DNA of 24,897 nt from Treponema sp. (GTDB lineage Bacteria > Spirochaetota > Spirochaetia > Treponematales > Breznakiellaceae). The stretch is from contig JAIRXT010000117.1 of NCBI GenBank assembly GCA_031268125.1, forward strand, positions 1 to 24,897, read 5' to 3'. The position numbers and the translations under genes are program-made. The notes beneath the pieces are model-generated. The model was not told the DNA's origin. It searched no databases and worked only from the letters and a program-made list of their open reading frames with translations. Positions 1-8,520 of the stretch are shown one piece after another; positions within the stretch are counted from its first letter, which is position 1; every line of letters begins with the position of its first letter.

Positions 1-95
1 TTTGTTTCCCATCTTCATACGGTTTATAAAAACCGCATTATTCCCAACCCGCCCTTGCCCGGCGGCCAGCTTTATTTATTTTAGGAGGTTTCAGA

Positions 96-602
96 ATGAA
101 TTATTTTGAACATTGTCAATCCATAGAGGAAGCGAAAAAAATTTACCGGCAGTTACTTAAAACATACCATCCCGACCATGCCGGAGAGGAAGGGGAAGCA
201 ACAACCAAGGAAATTATACAGCAGTTTAATAATTTCCTTAACGGCTTCATGTCCCATTCCTTTAATTCGTACTACGAGGACAAGGAATGGAAACCCAACG
301 CTGAAGCGGTTACGCCCTTTCAGGAAATCTTAAAAAAGATTATCGATCTGGATTGCGAAATAGAAATTCTCGGGTATTGGATTTACTGTTTTAACTCAAA
401 AGAAGTCAGGGAACAGTTAAAAGAACTGGGCTTCTGGTTCTCCGGCAAACACAAGGCATGGATATATTCTGGACGGCCCAAACGGTTACGGGCGGGAAAA
501 GAAACCCTGGACGAAATCAGGGCAAAGAAGGGCAGTCAGAAAATTGAAAAAGAAGAAAAGGAAGAAACAAAAGAAAAATACCCGCTTAAAGCGGTTGTGT
601 AA
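96..602 (+). CDS. Small J-domain (DnaJ-like) protein, accessory
   Basis: A 168-residue protein. The N-terminal ~60 residues resemble a J domain: helical segments flank a clear HPD motif (YHPDHAG, about residues 25-31), the signature through which J proteins stimulate DnaK ATPase. No G/F-rich region, zinc finger or DnaJ C-terminal domain follows. Residues ~75-135 form an unrecognised domain rich in aromatics (GYWIYCF, GFWFSGKHKAWIYSG), and the tail is a Lys/Glu-rich run. A full DnaJ is about 370 residues, so this is a mini J protein of the kind carried by phages and integrative elements. ATG 96 is preceded by a strong AGGAGG. It heads a group of small AT-rich genes unlike the GC-rich genes to the right. 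The J-like fold is fairly secure; its partner and role are unknown. Confidence 0.75.
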   Translation: MNYFEHCQSIEEAKKIYRQLLKTYHPDHAGEEGEATTKEIIQQFNNFLNGFMSHSFNSYYEDKEWKPNAEAVTPFQEILKKIIDLDCEIEILGYWIYCFNSKEVREQLKELGFWFSGKHKAWIYSGRPKRLRAGKETLDEIRAKKGSQKIEKEEKEETKEKYPLKAVV

Positions 603-611
603 GTTTACCAT

Positions 612-629
612 CCCCCGCCTGTGCGGGGG
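612..629 (+). other. Intergenic GC hairpin
   Basis: A perfect 7-bp stem (CCCCCGC / GCGGGGG) with a 4-nt CTGT loop lies between the J-domain gene and the next gene. No T-run follows, so it is more likely an mRNA-processing or stabilising hairpin than a terminator. Confidence 0.5.
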
Positions 630-658
630 CATATTTCAATCTTGCAGGAGCAATCATT

Positions 659-1102
659 ATGAAAACAATAAAAACCATTCCCCCGGAAGTAGCCGCAATC
701 ATCCCCTGGGGGCAGTATGCGGTAACAGAGGAACATCTTGACACATTCTCCGAAGCCATAGAACGGCTTGCGGAACAATTAAAGAAATGCCCCAAAATCC
801 ACGGAACAGACGGCATGAAAGAACATCCGGCAATCTTTCATTATTTCTACGGCGGGACAGATATGTATATCTGCGAGTACGAACCGGAAACAGGGGTCAT
901 GTTCGGGTTTGTCATTCTCAACGGGGATCTGCAAAATGCCGAATGGGGATATATCAACCTTGCGGAAATAATCACTATCCCGGTGATGAATCTTGATTAT
1001 CACTTTGAGGAACAGAGCATAGAGGCGGCGTTATACAAACAGTATCCCCGGCATTTCAAAAAACCCCGGCCATTACAAAACAAAGGACCATCCCCGGCTT
1101 AA
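659..1102 (+). CDS. DUF2958-like protein, accessory
   Basis: A 147-residue protein. The central part (about residues 55-125) shows the layout typical of DUF2958 proteins: a hydrophobic/aromatic strand (FHYFYGGTDMYICEYEPETG), a Gly/Phe-rich strand (MFGFVILNG), then EWGYINLAEI and a late DYHFEEQSI motif. DUF2958 proteins are common on plasmids and integrative conjugative elements, and their biochemical role is not established. ATG 659 has an AGGAG about 8 bases upstream. The gene sits in a same-strand cluster with a J-domain protein and two unknown small genes, supporting mobile-element cargo. The C-terminal 20 residues are Pro/Lys-rich and probably disordered. The family call is from pattern memory only and needs a profile search. 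Confidence 0.65.
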   Translation: MKTIKTIPPEVAAIIPWGQYAVTEEHLDTFSEAIERLAEQLKKCPKIHGTDGMKEHPAIFHYFYGGTDMYICEYEPETGVMFGFVILNGDLQNAEWGYINLAEIITIPVMNLDYHFEEQSIEAALYKQYPRHFKKPRPLQNKGPSPA

Positions 1103-1104
1103 GG

Positions 1105-1126
1105 TTGTTGCTTACGCAACAATTTT
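1105..1126 (+). terminator. Weak rho-independent terminator or attenuator
   Basis: A 7-bp stem TTGTTGC / GCAACAA with loop TTAC begins two bases after the upstream stop codon and is followed by TTTT. The stem is AT-rich and the T-run short, so termination may be partial. Confidence 0.5.
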
Positions 1127-1165
1127 AAGAGGGGAATTTTACAACAAGGAGCAATCAGACTGAAC

Positions 1166-1378
1166 GTGGCAACAGTTTTAAGAGTATTCAAGAATTCATC
1201 CCTTATCACGGCGCAGGGGGAATTCAAAATCAGCCGGGTTTTTAATAACCGGAATGCCGCCCGGAAAGCCCGTTATCATTACTACTGTACCGATAACGGT
1301 ATAAGTATTTATGCCCGGCGCAATAAGAAGGGGAAATCCGTATTTGCTGTCATTGATTGTCAGGAGGCAACACGATGA
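1166..1378 (+). CDS. Small basic hypothetical protein
   Basis: A 70-residue basic protein beginning with GTG; an AAGGAG lies at 1146-1151, a rather long 14 bases upstream, and no better in-frame start is visible. The middle is Arg/Lys/Tyr-rich (NNRNAARKARYHYYCTDNGISIYARRNKKG), which could suit nucleic-acid binding, but no family is recognised. Its TGA overlaps the ATG of the next gene (ATGA at 1375-1378), which supports both frames being real and translationally coupled. It belongs to the AT-rich accessory cluster. Confidence 0.55.
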   Translation: MATVLRVFKNSSLITAQGEFKISRVFNNRNAARKARYHYYCTDNGISIYARRNKKGKSVFAVIDCQEATR

Positions 1379-1665
1379 GGAAAAAGAAACCGTTCAGGGT
1401 ATTAGAGGAACGGTTGAAGTACAATTACATCGTCATTGAGTTATTCAAAAGGCGGAAAATCTTCTCATTCGGCCTGTCAACATCTATCGGAGACGGCGGT
1501 ATAGGACACCCCGAACAGGGGACATACCGTTCATATTTTGAAGCAAAGAACGCCGCCCTGCATCGTGTTGTTGATTGCCACAAATCACCGCTTCAACATG
1601 CAATACTCCGAAAATTCCGCCTGATGAATGATTTAGACCAGCCGCTGTTATTTGACGATATGTGA
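1375..1665 (+). CDS. Hypothetical accessory protein
   Basis: A 96-residue protein. The chosen start is ATG 1375, preceded by CAGGAGG at 1361-1367 and overlapping the previous stop codon; a TTG six codons upstream is less likely. The N-terminus is basic (MRKKKPFRVLEERLK), followed by a hydrophobic/basic strand (YNYIVIELFKRRKIFSFGL), a Gly-rich turn and an alpha-helical end. No family is recognised. It is the last gene of the accessory cluster, with its stop five bases before a terminator stem. Confidence 0.6.
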   Translation: MRKKKPFRVLEERLKYNYIVIELFKRRKIFSFGLSTSIGDGGIGHPEQGTYRSYFEAKNAALHRVVDCHKSPLQHAILRKFRLMNDLDQPLLFDDM

Positions 1666-1669
1666 TAAG

Positions 1670-1710
1670 AAGGCCGCCCGGTTAAACCCCGAACGGCCTT
1701 TCCTTTTTTA
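1670..1710 (+). terminator. Rho-independent terminator of the accessory gene cluster
   Basis: Stem AAGGCCG (1670-1676) pairs with CGGCCTT (1694-1700) and is followed by a T-rich run (TCCTTTTTT). It starts five bases after the last accessory stop codon. Confidence 0.8.
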
Positions 1711-1851
1711 CTTAGAGTCTGTCCATAATGTAGACACATTATGGACAGACATCCTTAAAAAGGGTATTTGTGTACCGTTTTGGCACAAAACGGGAGCAAA
1801 TACGATGTCTGTCTACAAAGTAACCGACTTTGTAGACAGACACTATCTAAG
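1711..1851. repeat. Cluster of three consecutive hairpins bounded by inverted ends
   Basis: Three near-contiguous palindromes occupy this gene-free stretch. The first pairs GTCTGTCCATAATG (1717-1730) with its exact complement at 1737-1750. The second pairs CCGTTTTG (1775-1782) with 1786-1793, extended by GTATTTG (1764-1770) with 1797-1803. The third is a perfect 16-bp stem, 1806-1821 with 1827-1842, loop AACCG. Hairpins one and three both have GTCTGTC/GACAGAC as their outer arms. The whole unit is bounded by CTTAGA at 1711-1716 and TCTAAG at 1846-1851, so it looks like one fold-back element. A short ORF can be drawn across it but is only the palindromes read as codons. Confidence 0.75.
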
Positions 1852-1864
1852 GGAATTCGAGGTA

Positions 1865-1933
1865 AAAAATGGTCAAATGGTGAAAGGTAACACCAGGTAA
1901 CATCTCCGGAAACAACGCCATTTGACCATTTTT
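1865..1933. repeat. 16-bp inverted repeat around tandem GGTAACA motifs
   Basis: AAAAATGGTCAAATGG (1865-1880) and its exact reverse complement (1918-1933) flank 37 bases. The interval holds two GGTAACA copies, at 1886-1892 and 1896-1902, spaced by one helical turn. The arrangement suits a protein-binding or recombination site, but no function can be assigned. Confidence 0.65.
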
Positions 1934-1971
1934 CGGTTGAACGTTCTCATTTTTTTAATGTATAAAAAAAT

Positions 1972-2057
1972 TTACCACAAAGGCGCTCTAAGGTACACGA
2001 AGGAAGGAAAAAGCAGCGGAATCCAATCCTTCGTGATCCTGTGCGCTTTCGCTGTAT
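1972..2057. repeat. Imperfect fold-back repeat (REP-like)
   Basis: The left arm at about 1974-2004 (ACCACAAAGGCGC...CACGAAGGA) is imperfectly complementary to about 2027-2055 (TCCTTCGTG...GCGC...). CACGAAGGA/TCCTTCGTG is a perfect 9-bp core. The motif resembles dispersed palindromes rich in ACCACAAAGG/CACGAAGG seen in many environmental bacteria (from memory). The rest of 1934-2115 holds no credible gene; a 69-codon ORF here has no start signal and lies across the repeat. Confidence 0.45.
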
Positions 2058-2115
2058 ACTTTCTTTTCTTTGCCCCTTTCTTTATCCCATTATTTAGTGG
2101 TTACAAGGTAGTAGG

Positions 2116-3109
<994 letters not shown>

Positions 3110-3117
<8 letters not shown>

Positions 3118-4129
3118 GGGCTTCCTCCCCGTCGTACAGGAAACAGCTTACCCGGCGTCCGTTTCCGGTGTCCCGGGGGACCGGTTCCCCATGATCGCAG
3201 CGGCCGCAGCGTTCTTTACAGCGGTCGTAAAAACCGCAGCGGTCCGGGATATTCATAGCCAGCGGCACGGCGCCGTCGATAGAAAAAAGTTTTTCCTGGG
3301 AGTGGGTCCCTACCTTGTGGACCGAAGCGATAAGCCCCCGGGTATACGGGTGGAGGGGATTTTTGTATATTTCCCGGACCGGCCCTTCTTCGATAATCTT
3401 GCCCAGGTACATTACCGCCAGCCGGTCGCACATCTTCGCCATGATTCCCAAATCGTGGGTGATAAAAATAATGGCCATGCCGAATTCGGCCTGGAGCTGT
3501 TTCATAAGGTCAAGAATCTGAGCCTGAATTGTTACGTCCAGGGCCGTGGTGGGTTCATCGGCGACCAGCAGGGAAGGCCGGCAGACCAGGGCCATAGCGA
3601 TAAGGGCCCGCTGGAGCATGCCCCCGGAAAATTCGTAGGGATACTGATCGTAGCGTTTCTCCGCGTTGGCAATTCCTACCCGTTTCATCATGTCCAGGCT
3701 TATTTCCTTGGCCGCTTTTTTATCGGGGGTAATGTGGAGAAGGCAGCATTCGTTAATCTGATCCCCGATGGTATACATGGGGTGAAAGGCCGCCATAGGC
3801 TCCTGGAAGATCATGGATGCGCTTTTTCCCCGGATTTTCCGAATTTCGGGGCTGCCGTATTTCAGCTTGAGCAGATCCTGAACTTCTTCCCCCTGGGTAA
3901 AAAGTATCTCCCCGGTGGTTTTGCATCTTTTGTCGTTGATCCCCAGAATGGCCTTGCTGGTAAGGCTTTTGCCGCAGCCCGATTCCCCCACCATCCCCAG
4001 CACTTCCCCCTGGTAAACGGAAAAGGATATACCCCGCACCGGCGTCAGCAGCCCTTCGTCCAGGGGGATAGAGACGGCAAGATTCCTAACTTCAACTACT
4101 TTTTTCCGCTCCCGCGCCGCCGTTTCCAT
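3110..4129 (-). CDS. Oligopeptide/dipeptide-type ABC transporter ATPase (OppD/DppD family)
   Basis: The second ATPase of the importer, partner of the OppF-type subunit. From the upstream GTG at 4141 the reading frame gives 343 residues; in that numbering the motifs are Walker A GESGCGKS (52-59), Q-loop FQEP (112-115), signature FSGGMLQ (171-177), Walker B LLVADEP (191-197) and H-loop His229. A Cys-rich tail (CGFYDRCKERCGRC) matches the Opp C-terminal extension. I prefer ATG 4129 as start (339 residues) because GAGGGG lies about 5 bases upstream. The GTG at 4141 overlaps the permease stop codon as GTGA, has no good ribosome site, and remains possible. The order permease-permease-OppD-OppF is the standard operon layout. 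Confidence 0.92.
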
Positions 4130-4137
4130 AGCGCCCC

Positions 4138-5280
4138 TCACTTATAGGGATCCGCCGCGTCCCGCAGGCCGTCCCCAAGAAAATTAAAGGCCATTACCGT
4201 GATGACCACCGCAAAAAGAGGAATGAGCCGCCAGGGGAAGGTGGCGATACTGGAAATATCCTGGGCTTCCTGCAGCAGTACCCCCCAACTGGTTGCCGGA
4301 GAACGGATGCCCAGGCCCAGAAAACTCATGGACGTTTCCCCGATGATCATGCCCGGAATAGCCAGGGTCAGATTCACAATGAGGTAGCTCATAAAACCCG
4401 GTATGAGGTGTTTGACGATAATCATAAAATTCCCCACCCCCGCAAGCCGGGCGGCGGTAACAAAATCCTCTTTTTTGAGGGATATAAAACGCCCCCGCAC
4501 CACCCGGGCAAGTCCTGTCCACGAGATAAAAGAAATGATAATGGTGATAAATAAATACATCCGCACCACCGGAATATCCGGGGGTATGGCGGCGGAGAGA
4601 GCCATCCAGAGTGGGATGCTGGGAAAGGAGGAAATAACTTCGATTACCCGCTGTATTACCGTGTCGGGAATTCCCCCCACATAACCGGAAATGGAACCGA
4701 TAAGAATCCCCAGCACAAAACTTATAAAGGTTCCGGCGAACGGAATGGTCAGGGAAATTTGACTCCCCAGAATCATCCGGGAAAACAGATCCCGCCCCAT
4801 AGAATCAGTGCCGAAGAGGAAAATGCCTCCCCCTTCCTCCACCCCGAAGAGGTGGCGGTCCGAGGGGAAAAGGCCCCACAGTTTGTACCGGGGGCCGCGG
4901 GCAAAGAATCGCAGCCGGTAAACTTCGCCCGTAACTTCCGTATATTCCCGGAGAAAGGTTTCGGGGTTGCGGCTGGAAGTCAATCCGTACACAAAGGGGC
5001 CGGTAAATTTCCCTTCGTGAAAAAAATGAACCTTTGTGGGAGGGGCGTCCTTGGTTCCGGCGTTATATGCCGTTAAATCCGAAGGGGCCAGAAAATTGCC
5101 AAAGGCCGCCGCCAGGTAGAGAAAAGCCAAAACAGCCAGGCTTATTTTGGCAAGCCCGTGCTTCATGAGTTTCCGTCCCATCAGGGTCCATTGGGAAGCG
5201 AGGTAATAGGATTCGTCCTGTACCTGCCGCCGCCCGGCGCGGAAACCGGAAAACTTCCGCCAAAGGCCGGATACCGTCAT
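4138..5280 (-). CDS. ABC transporter permease (OppC/DppC family) with long periplasmic insert
   Basis: A 380-residue inner-membrane subunit. A first membrane helix (about 43-64) is followed by an unusually long extracytoplasmic region (about 65-155), then the conserved GTDSMGRD motif (157-164) and about five more helices. The EAA loop that contacts the ATPase is at 271-292 (EDFVTAARLAGVGNF...). Typical OppC/DppC proteins are about 300 residues; the extra ~80 residues between helix 1 and GTDSMGRD account for the difference. ATG 5280 lies one base after the OppB-type stop codon with AAGGAGG in front, so the pair is tightly coupled. The large insert may dock a correspondingly large binding protein (inference). 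Confidence 0.92.
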   Translation of the reverse strand: MTVSGLWRKFSGFRAGRRQVQDESYYLASQWTLMGRKLMKHGLAKISLAVLAFLYLAAAFGNFLAPSDLTAYNAGTKDAPPTKVHFFHEGKFTGPFVYGLTSSRNPETFLREYTEVTGEVYRLRFFARGPRYKLWGLFPSDRHLFGVEEGGGIFLFGTDSMGRDLFSRMILGSQISLTIPFAGTFISFVLGILIGSISGYVGGIPDTVIQRVIEVISSFPSIPLWMALSAAIPPDIPVVRMYLFITIIISFISWTGLARVVRGRFISLKKEDFVTAARLAGVGNFMIIVKHLIPGFMSYLIVNLTLAIPGMIIGETSMSFLGLGIRSPATSWGVLLQEAQDISSIATFPWRLIPLFAVVITVMAFNFLGDGLRDAADPYK

Positions 5281-5281
5281 A

Positions 5282-6289
5282 TCATCCCTCCTTGATCTGT
5301 TCGGAACGGATCTTCGGGTCCATGATGCCCAGAATAATGTCGGAGATCAGAGTGCCCAGGACAATGAGAAAAGCCTGAACCAGCAAAATGGTTCCGGCCA
5401 GGTACATATCCTGATTAAGGAGGGCGGTGTACAGCACCGGCCCCTGGATGGCAAGATTCATGACGATGGCCGTAATTGTGGAACCCGTAAAAATACCGGA
5501 AAGGGAAGTCGCCATTCCGCTGACCACCGGGTTTAATGCCGCCCGGAGACAGTATTTGTACGTTATTTTCCGCTCCGACACCCCCTTGGCCCGGGCGGTA
5601 AGGGTGTACTGCTTGGACTGTTCGTCCAGCATCTGGGCGCGGATTGTTCTGATAACGCCGCAGGTTCCCGATGTACCGATAATAATAAGGGGCAGAATCA
5701 TGCGCCGCAAAAATTCGGGAAGATTATACCAGTGTATTCCGTTCTGCATCATCTCCTGGGTGAAAAGCCCGACATAGGCGACCCCGGTCCATTTATACAT
5801 CATGTACATCAAGATGATGGCCAGCAGGAAATTCGGCGCCGCCATGCCGATGAACCCGATAAAGGTGGCAAGATAATCCCCCGGCGAATACTGGTGGTTG
5901 GCGCTGTAAATGCCGATGGGAATGGACACCAGATAGGTAAAAAGCATGGTGATAAGGGAGACCGCCACGGTAAGGCCCAGGCGGTCCATGATGACGCTCC
6001 AAACCGGACGGTAATAAGAAAAGGAATACCCAAAATCCCCGTGGAGGATAATCCCCCGGATCCAGTAGAAATACTGAACATACCAAGGCCGGTCCAGCCC
6101 GTAACTGGTCCGCATCTCGGCGATCATTTCGGAGGTAAAAAGTTCCCCCTGGGCGCTCATTTTGGCGATATAGCCGGAAATAAAATCCCCCGGAGGCAGT
6201 TGGATGATGAAGAACACGATAAACGACATAATAAACACCGTGGGAATCATGAGGAGTATTCTTCGCCCTACATACTTGAGCATTTGCAT
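5282..6289 (-). CDS. ABC transporter permease (OppB/DppB family)
   Basis: A 335-residue inner-membrane subunit forming the translocation pore with the OppC-type partner. It has the N-terminal helix typical of the family (RRILLMIPTVFIMSFIVFFII), the IQLPPGDF motif, the GLDRPWYVQYFYW segment before a periplasmic loop, and an EAA loop (YTLTARAKGVSERKITYKYCLRAALNP). About six membrane helices are visible. I chose ATG 6289 because GGAGG sits 5 bases upstream; the same frame can be extended to a TTG at 6319, which has no ribosome site. It is separated from the binding-protein gene by 73 bases containing two hairpins. Confidence 0.92.
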   Translation of the reverse strand: MQMLKYVGRRILLMIPTVFIMSFIVFFIIQLPPGDFISGYIAKMSAQGELFTSEMIAEMRTSYGLDRPWYVQYFYWIRGIILHGDFGYSFSYYRPVWSVIMDRLGLTVAVSLITMLFTYLVSIPIGIYSANHQYSPGDYLATFIGFIGMAAPNFLLAIILMYMMYKWTGVAYVGLFTQEMMQNGIHWYNLPEFLRRMILPLIIIGTSGTCGVIRTIRAQMLDEQSKQYTLTARAKGVSERKITYKYCLRAALNPVVSGMATSLSGIFTGSTITAIVMNLAIQGPVLYTALLNQDMYLAGTILLVQAFLIVLGTLISDIILGIMDPKIRSEQIKEG

Positions 6290-6310
6290 GGCAGCCTCCG
6301 GTACAACGGC

Positions 6311-6348
6311 GCGCCCCAAAGGGCGCGTCTCTTAAAACCTGCGGTTTT
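6311..6348 (-). other. Two hairpins between binding-protein and permease genes
   Basis: Read on the minus strand, AAAACC-GCA-GGTTTT (6348-6334) is followed by CGCGCCC-TTTG-GGGCGCG (6328-6311). Neither has a T-run. In such operons, hairpins placed after the binding-protein gene usually stabilise its mRNA and lower expression of the permease genes. Confidence 0.6.
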
Positions 6349-6362
6349 GTTTGAAAGAATCT

Positions 6363-8318
6363 CTACTTTTTGTCCGAACCAAGATACCAAATTGCCGGAT
6401 GGGCAATACCCAGCGAGCGGAATTCATCGCACATAAGTCCCTTTTCCAGGAAATTTTTAAGATTGTTGTTCACCGCCAGCAGCGAGGGGGTGGGCGACAG
6501 GAATCCGATTTCCCAGATATTGTCCTCATGAACTTTCAGCATTTGGAGGGCTATCCGGTTGATCTGCTCCTTGGAAGTTGCCGCCGACATTTCCTGGTAC
6601 AGGTTGATAAGGGTACGAATATCGCCGGTGGGGGCCTCCCCGCCTTCACCGCCGGTCGCAAACCAGGTTCCAAAGGCGCCGTACCAGGGGGAGAAATTAT
6701 TCCGCACCGGAATTAAGCTGTCGGGCCGCAGCGCGACATTGATGGTGTTGATGCCGTAGCCGGAATTCATAACCACGTTCAACTTATTCGCCCGGGTCTG
6801 TTCGTCAATATACCCCCGTTCCCGGATAGAAAACGTAGCGCGGATGCCGATGTTTTTAAGGTATTTTTCAGTAAGCAGTTCCGCCGCCCGGGCCGCCTCC
6901 GCGCTGTCGTCGGAGGACATGATCTCCAGGATAAGGCGGCTGCCGTCGGGGAAGGTGTAGAACCCGTCGGCGCCTGTTTTAAGGCCCACGCTTTGTTCCA
7001 GCAGGCGCTTTGCCTCCTGGGGATTGTATTCGGTCCATTTTTCCGCCCAGGCTTTGGAATACCCCATCCCCTGTTCGCTGGGGGAAGACTGGCGGGGTAC
7101 GGCCCAGCCGTCGGACACCAGTTCCGCCATCTCCTTCCGGTCGGCGGCAATGGAAACGGCGCGGCGGAATTCGCGGTTTGCAAAAAGGGAACGGAGCTTG
7201 GGGTCCTCCGAACTCTGGTTGAACAGCAGTTTGCCGTTTCCCGCCCAGTCCAGGTTATCCCAGGTTATAAGCCGGTATCCCCCCCGCTGTTCGTTCTGTT
7301 TCAGCGCCGTAATGCTGGTATAGGGGACCCCCGTAACGTCGATTTCCCCGGCCATAACCATCAGCACCTGCTGGTTCACGTCTTCCACCCGGACGAAATG
7401 GAGTTCGTCCATGTAGGGAAGCTGCCGGCCGCCGGCATCGGTTTTCCAGTAATAGGGATTCCGCCGCATGATCATGAGGGACGAATCCACATCGTTGGTT
7501 ACAATCCAGGGCCGGAGTTGGGGGCGGTCGATGTTGTTCCAGTGGTAGTACCCCGTCTGCCGCCCCATAGCCGCCACGTCGGCAAAGCCCAGTTCTTTGG
7601 CCTTGGCCGCCGCCGCATCTTCCCCGATAAATTCGGGCAGCAGCTTCTTGTAGTAATGGGAAGGGGCAAACATCCACTTGGTGTCGATGGCCACCAGTTC
7701 CAGGAAGTTGGGGCTTGGATCGGCAAAACGCACCTTGAATTCGTAGTCGTTTACCTTTTCCATGGTACAAAGGGTCCGTTCCTTGGTAACCGGATTGGTA
7801 CTGTAGTAGCAGTTGTAAATGGCGTTCCCGAATGTCCGGGGCAGGATCATTTTTTCGTAGAAGAAGATGCAGTCATCGGCGGTAAAGGGAACGCCGTCGG
7901 ACCACTTCATCCCCCGGCGGAGGTAAATGGTGTACTCGGTGGCGTTGGCGTTTACCGTATAGCTCTTTGCTACGTTGGGTTCCACCGTGCCCTGGAGGGT
8001 AAACCGGAACAGGGGCTCTTCGGTCATCATGCCGTAAGACCACTGGCTGCTCCGGCCCGAAGATGTAAAGGTCAAATGGCTGCCGTAGGCGCCCGTGCTG
8101 TCCATGACTTCAACCATGATGTCCCCGGCGGCCGGGAGCCGCTGCTCCAGGGGCGGCAGGGTTCCCGCCGCTACCTGCGCCGCCAGCGCCGGAGCTTCCC
8201 GCTGGACGGCCGTGGATACGGAAGGCGTCTGCCGGGCATTACCCTGGGAGCCCCCTCCGGCAAAAGCCAAACCGGTACAGAGAACAAAAACCATCAGCCC
8301 CATAGCTGTTTGTTTCAT
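6363..8318 (-). CDS. Family 5 extracellular solute-binding protein of the ABC importer
   Basis: A 651-residue secreted binding protein that captures the substrate and delivers it to the permeases. Residues 1-20 are a signal peptide ending LAFA, followed by GGGSQ. No cysteine follows the cleavage site, so it appears to be soluble in the periplasm rather than a lipoprotein. The mature part has family 5 features: YTIYLRRGMKWSDGVPFTADD (about 130-150), the NREFRRAVSIAADR segment and a C-terminal SPTPSLLAVNNNLKNF region. It is longer than classic OppA/DppA (about 510-540); large members of this family often bind oligosaccharides (family knowledge). ATG 8318 has GGAGG 6 bases upstream and a near-consensus promoter at 8363-8391. 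It is the first gene of the transport operon and divergent from a LacI-type regulator. Confidence 0.93.
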   Translation of the reverse strand: MKQTAMGLMVFVLCTGLAFAGGGSQGNARQTPSVSTAVQREAPALAAQVAAGTLPPLEQRLPAAGDIMVEVMDSTGAYGSHLTFTSSGRSSQWSYGMMTEEPLFRFTLQGTVEPNVAKSYTVNANATEYTIYLRRGMKWSDGVPFTADDCIFFYEKMILPRTFGNAIYNCYYSTNPVTKERTLCTMEKVNDYEFKVRFADPSPNFLELVAIDTKWMFAPSHYYKKLLPEFIGEDAAAAKAKELGFADVAAMGRQTGYYHWNNIDRPQLRPWIVTNDVDSSLMIMRRNPYYWKTDAGGRQLPYMDELHFVRVEDVNQQVLMVMAGEIDVTGVPYTSITALKQNEQRGGYRLITWDNLDWAGNGKLLFNQSSEDPKLRSLFANREFRRAVSIAADRKEMAELVSDGWAVPRQSSPSEQGMGYSKAWAEKWTEYNPQEAKRLLEQSVGLKTGADGFYTFPDGSRLILEIMSSDDSAEAARAAELLTEKYLKNIGIRATFSIRERGYIDEQTRANKLNVVMNSGYGINTINVALRPDSLIPVRNNFSPWYGAFGTWFATGGEGGEAPTGDIRTLINLYQEMSAATSKEQINRIALQMLKVHEDNIWEIGFLSPTPSLLAVNNNLKNFLEKGLMCDEFRSLGIAHPAIWYLGSDKK

Positions 8319-8362
8319 GAATAACCTCCAGTTCTGATGAAACGTTCATTTACTGTTGATGT

Positions 8363-8391
8363 ATTATATTCTTGAAAAATTTATCTGTAAA
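8363..8391 (-). promoter_or_regulatory. Sigma70-type promoter for the transporter operon
   Basis: On the minus strand, TTTACA (8391-8386) and a perfect TATAAT (8368-8363) are separated by 17 bases. The predicted start near 8356 gives a leader of about 38 bases containing the GGAGG of the binding-protein gene. Confidence 0.8.
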
Positions 8392-8435
8392 GATTTTTTT
8401 TGTTGTTTTTTTAAAAAAATCAGCCTCAAACGAAG

Positions 8436-8464
8436 TTGTAAAATTCACCTTTCCCCTTTATGTT
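8436..8464 (+). promoter_or_regulatory. Probable promoter for the LacI-family regulator
   Basis: TTGTAA (8436-8441) and TATGTT (8459-8464) are separated by 17 bases. The predicted start near 8471 falls just before the ATGAAACACCGGTG candidate operator, suggesting autorepression. The match to consensus is moderate. Confidence 0.45.
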
Positions 8465-8520
8465 GATGGTATCAAGATGAAACACCGGTGAAAATTTATG
8501 TTGTTTCATGAAAGAGCCAA

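Larger units (their letters stand above)
8310..8513. promoter_or_regulatory. Candidate LacI-type operator cluster (ATGAAAC half-sites)
   Basis: The heptamer ATGAAAC occurs four times in this divergent region: plus strand at 8337-8343 and 8477-8483, minus strand at 8312-8318 and 8503-8509. A 12-mer TTGTTTCATGAA is identical at 8310-8321 and 8501-8512. ATGAAACGTTCAT (8337-8349) and ATGAAACACCGGTG (8477-8490, containing the palindrome CACCGGTG) each start close to the predicted transcription start of one divergent promoter. This is where a repressor would block both genes. Binding by the adjacent LacI-family protein is inferred. Confidence 0.5.

Noticed and set aside
1711..1851. CRISPR array
   Set aside because: The repeats are inverted, not direct, and are not spaced by unique units of constant length; no cas gene is present.
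1652..1900. 82-codon plus-strand ORF after the accessory genes
   Set aside because: It starts at TTG inside the preceding gene, has no ribosome site and runs through the terminator and palindromes.
6363..8318. Lipoprotein signal for the binding protein (Cys15 in FVLC)
   Set aside because: The cysteine lies inside the hydrophobic core with Leu at -1, which is not an accepted lipobox even for spirochaetes; the AFA site before GGGS fits ordinary signal peptidase better.
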